Shown: in pieces, positions 18,023 through 25,232 of the stretch | Layout of the letters: every line of letters starts with the position of its first letter | How positions within the stretch are numbered: the stretch's first letter is position 1 | Assembly: GCA_003524305.1 (NCBI GenBank) | Contig: DQHW01000048.1 | Location: 1 to 60,855, forward strand | Direction: 5' to 3' | DNA from: Anaerolineaceae bacterium | GTDB taxonomy: Bacteria > Chloroflexota > Anaerolineae > Anaerolineales > Anaerolineaceae | DNA: 60,855 bases | Translations under genes and position numbers: made by a program | Notes under the pieces: model-generated | Database searches by the model: none | What the model saw: the letters and a program-made list of their open reading frames with translations, nothing else | Told to the model about the DNA's origin: nothing

Positions 18023-19276
18023 CTAAATGCTCTCCATTTCGTTGATTTGCTGCTTTTGTGCTCGAATTCTGCCAACTCGCCTGCCGCGTACTTCTTCCAC
18101 GGTTAATATCCATCCTTCCACATCCAGGCGGTCACCTTCGGCTGGTACACGGCCTAATTCACTGTAGAAAAAACCACCCAGGGTATCAGTCATATCAGGG
18201 TCAAGATGCGTATCGATGGCATCATTGAAGTCATCCAAAGAGACCCTTCCCTTAAAAAGGACTTCATCCTCTGATAACTTCTGCACTAACAGTTCTTCGC
18301 TTTGATCGTATTCGTCGCGGATCTCTCCGACAATCTCTTCAACAATATCTTCTAAAGTGACCAAACCAGCCATACCACCGTACTCGTCCACCACCACGGC
18401 AATGTGAATGCCATTGGCTTGCATTTCTGCCAGCAATTCATCCACTTTCTTGGATTCCGGCACAAAATATACTTTACGCAGAAATTTTTTAATCGAGCCT
18501 TTTTCATTGGTGTTGCCGTGAATTTTAAGCAGGTCTTTGGCGTAGAGCATGCCGACCACGTTGTCAATCTCATCGTCATAAACCGGCACACGCGAATGGC
18601 CTGAGTCAATAAGAGCATTGATCGCCTGGTTTAATGGGGTTTTGACTTCAAGTGCCAGCACCTCCATGCGAGGTACCATGATCTCACGGCAGAGCGTTTC
18701 GCCAAACTGGAAGATCGAATAGATCATCTTGCGTTCGTCGGGTTCCAAATCGCCTTCCGGTTCGCCCATTTCGACCCAGGTTTTCAGCTCGTCTTCTGTC
18801 ACTGATCCGAGTGAGCGTTGAGTCAGGTGATTGGTGCCCTGCAACCAAACAAAAGTTTTGGTAATGGGGCTAAAAACGACATTAATGAATCGTCCAACCG
18901 AGGTAAAGCGTAATGCCCACGATTCGGGGTTTTTTAGAGGAATTCTTTCAATGGCAAATTCAAGCATCAAAATGACCAGCAGCATAGCCGCCAGAATGCC
19001 GATTATGGCACCAAAAGAAAGGTATGACAGTTTGCTGGAACAAATAGCCCAAATACAAGCCGCCAACAGGATATGGGTCAGCGCCACCAACAAACGCAAT
19101 GTAGCTCGCAATTGGGGTTTTTCTAAAAAAGTAATAGTCTCTTCAAGCTGCTGTGGGTCGTCGCTGCCAAGCTCTAATAATTGGGGAACCCTAACATTTA
19201 CCAGTGCTGCTCTTAAGAATGAAAAAAACAAATCAAGCGCCAGAAATAGTCCACCCAAAATCCAGATATATAGCAT
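18023..19276 (-). CDS. CNNM/HlyC-CorC family membrane protein with CBS pair
   Basis: Hemolysin-type integral membrane protein of 417 aa. An N-terminal DUF21/CNNM transmembrane domain has about four hydrophobic segments. Two CBS domains in the middle hold REIMVPRMEV and VVVDEYGGMAGLVTLEDIVEEI. A C-terminal CorC_HlyC domain follows. Members are linked to magnesium or cobalt efflux and ion homeostasis, and the hemolysin name is historical. The gene starts 1 nt after the glmU stop and ends directly before cdd. Confidence 0.9.
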   Translation of the reverse strand: MLYIWILGGLFLALDLFFSFLRAALVNVRVPQLLELGSDDPQQLEETITFLEKPQLRATLRLLVALTHILLAACIWAICSSKLSYLSFGAIIGILAAMLLVILMLEFAIERIPLKNPESWALRFTSVGRFINVVFSPITKTFVWLQGTNHLTQRSLGSVTEDELKTWVEMGEPEGDLEPDERKMIYSIFQFGETLCREIMVPRMEVLALEVKTPLNQAINALIDSGHSRVPVYDDEIDNVVGMLYAKDLLKIHGNTNEKGSIKKFLRKVYFVPESKKVDELLAEMQANGIHIAVVVDEYGGMAGLVTLEDIVEEIVGEIRDEYDQSEELLVQKLSEDEVLFKGRVSLDDFNDAIDTHLDPDMTDTLGGFFYSELGRVPAEGDRLDVEGWILTVEEVRGRRVGRIRAQKQQINEMESI

Positions 19277-19277
19277 G

Positions 19278-20618
19278 TTATTTTTCCTTCAATTTTCTGG
19301 CCGGTACACCCACCACAACCTCACCATCGGGAACATCATGGGTCACAACCGATCCGGCACCGGTTTTTGCGCCCCGGCCAATCTTCAACGGCGCCACGAG
19401 CATGGTGTCGCTGCCGATAAATGCATCTGCCCCGATTACAGTTGGATGTTTATGTTCTCCATCAAAGTTACAGGTGATGGTTCCCGCACCAATATTGACG
19501 TTTTCGCCAATGGTAGCATTGCCTATATAAGAAAAATGCCCCATTTTTACACCAGCCGCCAGACTGGAATCTTTCACTTCACCAAAATTACCCATATGCA
19601 CGCCATTGCCCAAACGAGCCCCCTTACGCAAATGGCAGAAAGGCCCCATGCCTACATTATCACCCACTTCAGCACCTTCAATTACAGAGGTAAGCAAATG
19701 GCAGTGGCTGCCAACAGTGGAGGCGTCGATGATGGTATTTGGACCAATCTCGCAGCCTTCTCCGATGCGGGTGCCGCCGGTCAAGTACGTTCCCGGGTGA
19801 AGGATGGTGTCTTTGCCAATGGTAACACCCTCTTCAATATACACTTGGTTAGGATCAACCATTGAGACTCCTGCCAGCATGTGCTCTTCATTCACCCTTC
19901 TGCGAATGATGCGTTCAGCATCCGCCAGATGGATGCGGTTATTCACACCAAGTGCTTCATCTTCATCTTCCAACTGGATGGAATCCACCCGGCTGCCTTC
20001 GGTTACTGCAATGCCGACCAGGTCGGTGAGGTAATACTCACCTTTTGGAGAGAGTTTTATTTTTTTCAGGGCTTTCCACATCCAATCCGAGTTGAAGCAA
20101 TATGCGCCAACGTTTAGTTCATCAATTTTAAGTTCATCCACGCTCGCCTGGGCTTCTTCCACAATCGCCCTGATCTCGCCATCCATACCACGCAAGATGC
20201 GTCCGAATCCACGGGGGTTATTGGAATGCACTGTCAGCATGGTCAACGGACCCTGGTTTGTGCTCTGTTTTTGAACCAACTGTTTCAAAGTGTCAGCAGT
20301 CAAGAGCGGCATATCCCCTGCTATGACCAAGACCAGGTCTCCCTTGCCTTTTAGCTCAGACTCGGCCACCATAACCGCATGGGCAGTGCCAAGTCGTTCG
20401 GCTTGAAGCACAAAACGTGCACCACCACCGACAGTCTTCTTAACAGCGTCGGCGCCGTTGCCAATGATGATAATTGGTTGATCCGAACCCGCGGCCTTGG
20501 CTGCCTGAATGGAATACAGGATCAGAGGTTTGTTATTGACCTGATGAAGTACTTTTGGCAGCTCCGAAAGCATACGGGTGCCCTGGCCTGCTGCAAGGAT
20601 AATAGTATTTATTTTCAT
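19278..20618 (-). CDS. glmU: Bifunctional UDP-GlcNAc pyrophosphorylase / GlcN-1-P acetyltransferase
   Basis: Makes UDP-GlcNAc for peptidoglycan; 446 aa. The N-terminal nucleotidyltransferase domain has LAAGQGTRM and the lysine of LPKVLH. The C-terminal left-handed beta helix shows hexapeptide repeats (IGKDTILHPGTYL, IGNATIGENVNIGAG). The start is ATG 20618, because AGGAG lies 6 nt upstream; the frame continues 17 codons further upstream with no family match. First gene of the glmU to rpoD cluster. Confidence 0.94.
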   Translation of the reverse strand: MKINTIILAAGQGTRMLSELPKVLHQVNNKPLILYSIQAAKAAGSDQPIIIIGNGADAVKKTVGGGARFVLQAERLGTAHAVMVAESELKGKGDLVLVIAGDMPLLTADTLKQLVQKQSTNQGPLTMLTVHSNNPRGFGRILRGMDGEIRAIVEEAQASVDELKIDELNVGAYCFNSDWMWKALKKIKLSPKGEYYLTDLVGIAVTEGSRVDSIQLEDEDEALGVNNRIHLADAERIIRRRVNEEHMLAGVSMVDPNQVYIEEGVTIGKDTILHPGTYLTGGTRIGEGCEIGPNTIIDASTVGSHCHLLTSVIEGAEVGDNVGMGPFCHLRKGARLGNGVHMGNFGEVKDSSLAAGVKMGHFSYIGNATIGENVNIGAGTITCNFDGEHKHPTVIGADAFIGSDTMLVAPLKIGRGAKTGAGSVVTHDVPDGEVVVGVPARKLKEK

Positions 20619-20649
20619 CTTTCGCTCCTGATGAGAGCCGCTGACAGAT

Positions 20650-20690
20650 AAAAAAACGAGCCACAGCATGAATGTACTTGTGCTGGCTCG
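20650..20690 (-). terminator. Terminator after tRNA-Gln
   Basis: On the minus strand the stem GCGAGCCAGCA pairs with TGCTGTGGCTCG (one bulge) and is followed by seven T residues. It lies between the 3' end of tRNA-Gln and glmU, separating the two. Confidence 0.75.
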
Positions 20691-20756
20691 CCTTCCTGGT
20701 CGTAACTAATAAGCAGCGACCTCTCTTGTTCTTCCAAGATATAAAACTTTTTCAGG

Positions 20757-20827
20757 CTGGGGCACCTGGATTCGAACCAAGATAGACAGATCCAAAGTCT
20801 GGTGTGCTGCCATTGCACCATGCCCCA
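20757..20827 (-). tRNA. tRNA-Gln (anticodon TTG)
   Basis: The minus strand forms a cloverleaf with acceptor pairs TGGGGCA/TGCCCCA, the D-arm GTGC/GCAC, anticodon stem CCAGA/TCTG, anticodon loop CTTTGGA (anticodon TTG, glutamine) and T-loop TTCGAAT. CCA is not encoded. Confidence 0.95.
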
Positions 20828-20853
20828 AGGGATACTCCTTAATCGCGAAGTAG

Positions 20854-20883
20854 ATTTTAACACAAAAAAGTGTGTTAAGCCAA
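20854..20883 (-). promoter_or_regulatory. Promoter of tRNA-Gln with palindromic spacer
   Basis: On the minus strand TTGGCT and TAAAAT are separated by 18 nt. The -10 ends 26 nt before the tRNA. The spacer holds an 8 bp inverted repeat, TTAACACA with its complement around AAAAAG. It could act as a weak terminator for the solute-binding gene upstream or as an operator; neither can be decided here. Confidence 0.55.
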
Positions 20884-20918
20884 CCTCATTTTTATTGTTG
20901 GTCTTTTTACCGTTGAAC

Positions 20919-22886
20919 CTATTTTGAAGCGCATGTTTGTGAAATCTCCAGGCTCTCAATATTACTCAGCCCGCTGCGAGAGCTTGTATCCAATGAAAGA
21001 CCGCAAAGGGCCACACGTGAAACCATGGCTTTAATCTGGTAGAACAAAGGCAGCATAGGAAGGTCATTTGCCAACAACTGCTGGGTGATCTGATTATTTT
21101 GGTTAAAGGCGTCAATATCCAGACCAGCATTAAGCATGGCGTTGCAGTCAGCATCATAATCCGGGTTGGAGTAGCCGGTCAGGTTCACCCCGCCGTATTG
21201 GGTTCCAAGCCAGTTGTTTTCTGCAGTCGGAATTTCTGAGGAGGCATACAAGAAACAGGAAGGCATAGCACCTGAAGACCAGCCGAGCTGAGCCAGGTCA
21301 AAATTTCGACCAAACAGCAGTCCTTCAGGTCCGGCAGCTAGTAATTCTGAAGGCGCAAGAAATTGGGGAATGACTTCCACACCGCAGTCTTTCATGGATG
21401 AAACCACAATTTGAGCGACCTGGCGATTCTGTTCTGTATCAGCTACTGAATAGGTCACACTGAATGGCGTATCGTTAAACACATTTGGCACACCTGCTGC
21501 CGTACGGGGAGTGTCAGGATTGCCATCTTGATCCAACCAGCCTACCTCTTCCAGCAGTTGAATCCCCATCGTTGGATCATATCCAATGACCGGCAAACCT
21601 TGAACTGCCAATGGATTGGTCAGTGGGAGATAAGTTGAAGGGATTTGCGATTGGCTGAAAAGCACATCACTGATAATTGCCGGCCGGTTGATGCAAGAAG
21701 CGAACGCCTGGCGCGTACGCAAGTCACTGAAAATATCCTGGCGGTCTTCATAGGGATTGTATACAGCATCGTATGAAGCTGGTTTGATGCCAAAATTAAT
21801 GGCTTCCCATGCCGGACCCTGGCCAAAGTAAGAGGTAATATTACCGGCAAGTTCAAGTTCTCTAACCGATTGAACCTGATCTTCAAGGCCGGTCGAGGTA
21901 TCCATGATGTCGCATTCACCATTCACCATGGGTGAAAGATCGGCATTTGGCACGGTTGGCAAGAAACGGTAGATCAATTCATCAAATTTGGGCAATCCCT
22001 CTGAAGATTTATAATAATTAGGGTTCTTGACCAGACGAATTTCACTACCTGGAATCCATTCTGCAATCTGATAGGCACCCCATCCCATGGGGGTTTTATT
22101 GGTGATTTCAGCTGAATTGAGTTCTTCAGCGGTATAAGTTTCAAGTAAGTGTTTGGGCTGCGGCAGCCAGAAGAAACTTGCCGGCCTGGTTGTCAAATAG
22201 CCGGGAATCCCCGTCCACTTGACGGTTTGAGCGTCAACTACCGTGAAATCGGCAGTACGGTCAATGTTGGTTTTTACAACTTTGGTGGCGGGGTCAGCAC
22301 TGAGTTGATAAGAATAGACCGAATCTTCTGCGGTCAGTGCTTCACCATCTGACCATTTCAAGTCTGGCAGCAAACTGAAATCAGCTGTCATTTGAACCAG
22401 GTTCAAAGGTGACAAGCCATCCCACTCCACGGCGCAAGAAGCCGTGGTGCAGCCTTCAGGAAAGACTTTGACTCCCTTTTGCAAAGAGACAACCTCCCCC
22501 GCAGTGTTAGCCACTTTGTCTCCCTGGCTGACAGGTGCGGATTGCAGCTTTACACCGCCGTTATCCAATGAGGGCAAATCATTCAAGATTACTGGAACAG
22601 GTGTGTTGTTCTGGGTATCAATCGGACCGTCATAAATGGCTTCCAAAATGCTCCACATGGCCTGGGTCGAACCGGCATAAAGGTAAAGGGTTTGGGGTTC
22701 TTCGCCGAGGCATACTGTCAATTTGGAGGTTGCCTTGGCGGTCGGCGTTGGCGCCTCTGTGGGTTCAGCAGTGGAAGCTGATTGAGTTGGTTGATTATTT
22801 TTGCCGGAACAAGCAGAAAGTGCCAAAATTGACACAATAATGATCAAGGTGATTTTGCCAAGTATTTTATGATAACGATAATCCAT
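20919..22886 (-). CDS. ABC transporter solute-binding lipoprotein, family 5 (canonical order)
   Basis: Extracytoplasmic peptide-type binding protein of 655 aa. Lipobox LSAC places the lipidated cysteine at residue 26, followed by a Thr/Pro/Ala linker. Domain order is normal for OppA/DppA: the N-terminal strand region (LTVCLGEEPQTLYLYAG), then LKWSDGEALTAEDSVYSY, GWGAYQIAEWIPG, RQAFASCINRPAI and the C-terminal FDLAQLGWSS part. AGGAG precedes the ATG. It lies downstream of the opp operon but behind that operon's terminator, so it is probably a separate unit that may share the permeases. The ligand is unknown. Confidence 0.9.
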   Translation of the reverse strand: MDYRYHKILGKITLIIIVSILALSACSGKNNQPTQSASTAEPTEAPTPTAKATSKLTVCLGEEPQTLYLYAGSTQAMWSILEAIYDGPIDTQNNTPVPVILNDLPSLDNGGVKLQSAPVSQGDKVANTAGEVVSLQKGVKVFPEGCTTASCAVEWDGLSPLNLVQMTADFSLLPDLKWSDGEALTAEDSVYSYQLSADPATKVVKTNIDRTADFTVVDAQTVKWTGIPGYLTTRPASFFWLPQPKHLLETYTAEELNSAEITNKTPMGWGAYQIAEWIPGSEIRLVKNPNYYKSSEGLPKFDELIYRFLPTVPNADLSPMVNGECDIMDTSTGLEDQVQSVRELELAGNITSYFGQGPAWEAINFGIKPASYDAVYNPYEDRQDIFSDLRTRQAFASCINRPAIISDVLFSQSQIPSTYLPLTNPLAVQGLPVIGYDPTMGIQLLEEVGWLDQDGNPDTPRTAAGVPNVFNDTPFSVTYSVADTEQNRQVAQIVVSSMKDCGVEVIPQFLAPSELLAAGPEGLLFGRNFDLAQLGWSSGAMPSCFLYASSEIPTAENNWLGTQYGGVNLTGYSNPDYDADCNAMLNAGLDIDAFNQNNQITQQLLANDLPMLPLFYQIKAMVSRVALCGLSLDTSSRSGLSNIESLEISQTCASK

Positions 22887-22938
22887 CTAAATTCTCCTGA
22901 AAAGTATCCCTTACTCAGATTATAAAGCATTGTGAGAT

Positions 22939-22970
22939 TAAAAAGACAGACCCCGGTTACGCGGGGTCTG
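22939..22970 (-). terminator. Terminator of the opp operon
   Basis: On the minus strand a perfect stem CAGACCCCG/CGGGGTCTG with a short loop is followed by TCTTTTT. It lies 18 nt after the oppC stop. Confidence 0.85.
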
Positions 22971-22987
22971 ATGTAATTTCAAAATAA

Positions 22988-24025
22988 TTATGATTTTCCG
23001 CGCATACGGGGATCAAGCACATCGCGCAGGGCATCACCCACCAGGTTCCATCCCATCACGAATAGAACCAAAGTCAAACCAGGCCAAACCACAATATACC
23101 AATAGTTTTGCAGGCTGGTAATCCAGTTTCTTGCGAAGCTTAAGATCTGACCCCAGTCAGCATACCCAACATCCGTGCCAATTCCCAAGAAAGATAGGGC
23201 GGCAAAACCAAGAACCACATCGCCAATACCCAAAGATGCGAGCACTAAAGTTGGGAAAACTGCGTTAGGTAAAATGTGTTTGAACAAAATTCGGCTGTCT
23301 TTGACGCCCACCACCCGTGCAGCCAAAACATAATCACGCTCTTTAATCGAGAGAATATCGCCGCGGATGATTCTCGCATAACCCATCCATCCAAATGCGA
23401 TCAAGGCGAGAATGGAGGGAACCAAACTCCTGCCCATCATTGGGGTTAATACCGCAGCCATAATTAATGCAGCAAGTATATAAGGTAGAGTCATAAAAAT
23501 ATCCACCACCCTCATAATTACATTATCCACCCACTTGCCGTAATAAGCAGAAATTGAACCGACGATCACACCGATCAAGAAAGTGGCAACCACGACAATC
23601 AAACCCGTTTTAAAAGCGGTTCTTGTGCCCCAAATGATGCCGTAAAAAATATCATACTGACCTTGTGCAGTTCCAAAAATATGCACCCACTTATCTTTTC
23701 CTGTTAATGGTGTGTACCAGAAGGGGATGTCAGGAACATTCTTTTTCCATTCAGAACCCATCGGTTTTGGTTCGGCCGAAAAGCCGTCTCTTGGAATTTT
23801 TAACGGATCTTTGCCCACAGGCGGTGCAATCACCGGAGCCAATATAGCAATCAATACAAATATAAAGATAAGAGAAAAACCCAAAATAGAAGCAGGGGTT
23901 TTAACCAACCCTTTAACAATTCGAAAATTTTCAGGCCCTAAAAAGCGTTCCAACCAACCAATCTTGCGTTCTGGCAGAGTTTCTTTTAGTAATGTGTTAT
24001 CTCCGGTAGGACTTGTGTCGCTCAT
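22988..24025 (-). CDS. oppC: Peptide-type ABC transporter permease (OppC/DppC)
   Basis: Inner-membrane permease of 345 aa in the binding-protein-dependent transport (BPD_transp_1) family. An N-terminal OppC-type leader helix is followed by an extended periplasmic loop and five core membrane segments. The EAA-type coupling loop is visible around AARVVGVKDSRILFKHILPN. Start is ATG 24025 with AGGAG 7 nt upstream; an in-frame TTG precedes it directly. It follows oppB by 14 nt and is the last gene of the operon. Confidence 0.92.
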   Translation of the reverse strand: MSDTSPTGDNTLLKETLPERKIGWLERFLGPENFRIVKGLVKTPASILGFSLIFIFVLIAILAPVIAPPVGKDPLKIPRDGFSAEPKPMGSEWKKNVPDIPFWYTPLTGKDKWVHIFGTAQGQYDIFYGIIWGTRTAFKTGLIVVVATFLIGVIVGSISAYYGKWVDNVIMRVVDIFMTLPYILAALIMAAVLTPMMGRSLVPSILALIAFGWMGYARIIRGDILSIKERDYVLAARVVGVKDSRILFKHILPNAVFPTLVLASLGIGDVVLGFAALSFLGIGTDVGYADWGQILSFARNWITSLQNYWYIVVWPGLTLVLFVMGWNLVGDALRDVLDPRMRGKS

Positions 24026-24039
24026 CAATTGTCTCCTTG

Positions 24040-25104
24040 TTAAGATAACCGAACACGAGGATCGATAATTCCGTAGAGGATATCGACAACCAGGTTGGCT
24101 ACAATCAGAATTAGTCCATTAAAGACTGCGAAACCTAAAACTGTAACGACGTCCAGGTTTTGAGCGGCAGATGCGGCGGCCTGACCAATGCCCGGATAAT
24201 TGAACACTGTTTCAGTGATTACAACCCCTCCAAGCAAAGAAATAACCTGGAAGCCAGCCAGGGTGGTGATGGGGATCATCGCATTGGGTCGGGCATGTTT
24301 ATTGATGACATCATGTTCTTTCAAACCCTTTGCCCGGGCTGTAACGACGTATTCCATACGCAGTGTTTCAAGCATTGAAGATCGCGTAACACGGACGAAG
24401 GTTGCCCATGAAATATATGAAAGTGTCAGAATTGGCAAAATCATGTGCCTGAGAGCATCCCAGAAAACATCCAATCTGCCGTTGAGTAAAGCATCAATGG
24501 TTAATAATTTGGTGTACTGAGTAAATTGACCAGAGTAGATCAGGTTGTTGACCCAATCTGACATTTTTCCAGGCGGGAACCAGCCAAGGTTGGCATAAAA
24601 GATCATCAGGAACAACAAACCAAACACAAAAGTTGGAAAGGATGTGCCTACAATACTAAAGATACGTGCAGCCTGGTCAATCCATCCATTTTGATGCACC
24701 GCTGCTTTCACACCCAGCCATATACCTACTGACAAAACGGGGAAAACAGCCCAAATCGTCAGATCGAGCGTATTTGGGAAATTTGATTTGATGATGTCAA
24801 TGACTGGTTGTGATGCGGTGCGTGAATAACCAAAATCACCGAATAAAATGCCGCCTTCACGGATGCCAGTAGTTTTATCGACCTTGCCAACCAACCAGTT
24901 CTTATATTGCACATAAAAGGGTGCATCAAGGTCATATTTTTTGATAATTCCTTCAATCTGCCTCTCATTACGTGGAAAGTCCCTTACAAATAAGGCAGAA
25001 CGTTCCACCGGGCCCATGGTTTGAAGCAACGCAAAAATGATCAACGTTACACCAAACAATAAAACAGGCACCAGAAGCAAACGACGAATAATGTAATTGG
25101 TCAT
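24040..25104 (-). CDS. oppB: Peptide-type ABC transporter permease (OppB/DppB)
   Basis: Inner-membrane permease of 354 aa. The OppB/DppB N-terminus is clear (YIIRRLLLVPVLLFGVTLI), and the coupling loop is visible as TARAKGLKEHDVINKHARPN. It pairs with OppC to form the channel, with OppD and OppF as ATPases. GAGGT lies before the ATG. A strong hairpin separates it from the solute-binding gene upstream and probably lowers permease expression relative to the binding protein. Confidence 0.92.
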   Translation of the reverse strand: MTNYIIRRLLLVPVLLFGVTLIIFALLQTMGPVERSALFVRDFPRNERQIEGIIKKYDLDAPFYVQYKNWLVGKVDKTTGIREGGILFGDFGYSRTASQPVIDIIKSNFPNTLDLTIWAVFPVLSVGIWLGVKAAVHQNGWIDQAARIFSIVGTSFPTFVFGLLFLMIFYANLGWFPPGKMSDWVNNLIYSGQFTQYTKLLTIDALLNGRLDVFWDALRHMILPILTLSYISWATFVRVTRSSMLETLRMEYVVTARAKGLKEHDVINKHARPNAMIPITTLAGFQVISLLGGVVITETVFNYPGIGQAAASAAQNLDVVTVLGFAVFNGLILIVANLVVDILYGIIDPRVRLS

Positions 25105-25174
25105 CTACACACCTCAACTCAGATTTTTTTACATTTTGGAGCAAATCAAATTTCATTTGATGCATTCCAAAAAA

Positions 25175-25216
25175 TAAAAAGAGGTTAAGCGGGAGCTTTT
25201 GCAAGCTCCCGCTTAA
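25175..25216 (-). terminator. Intra-operon hairpin between the solute-binding protein and oppB
   Basis: A perfect 14 bp stem, TTAAGCGGGAGCTT with its complement, closes a TTGC loop. On the minus strand it is followed by CCTCTTTTTATTTTTT. It resembles an attenuating terminator or a 3' stabiliser. Such hairpins after binding-protein genes are known to let the binding protein be made in excess. Confidence 0.7.
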
Positions 25217-25232
25217 TTTAGTTACAAGTAAA

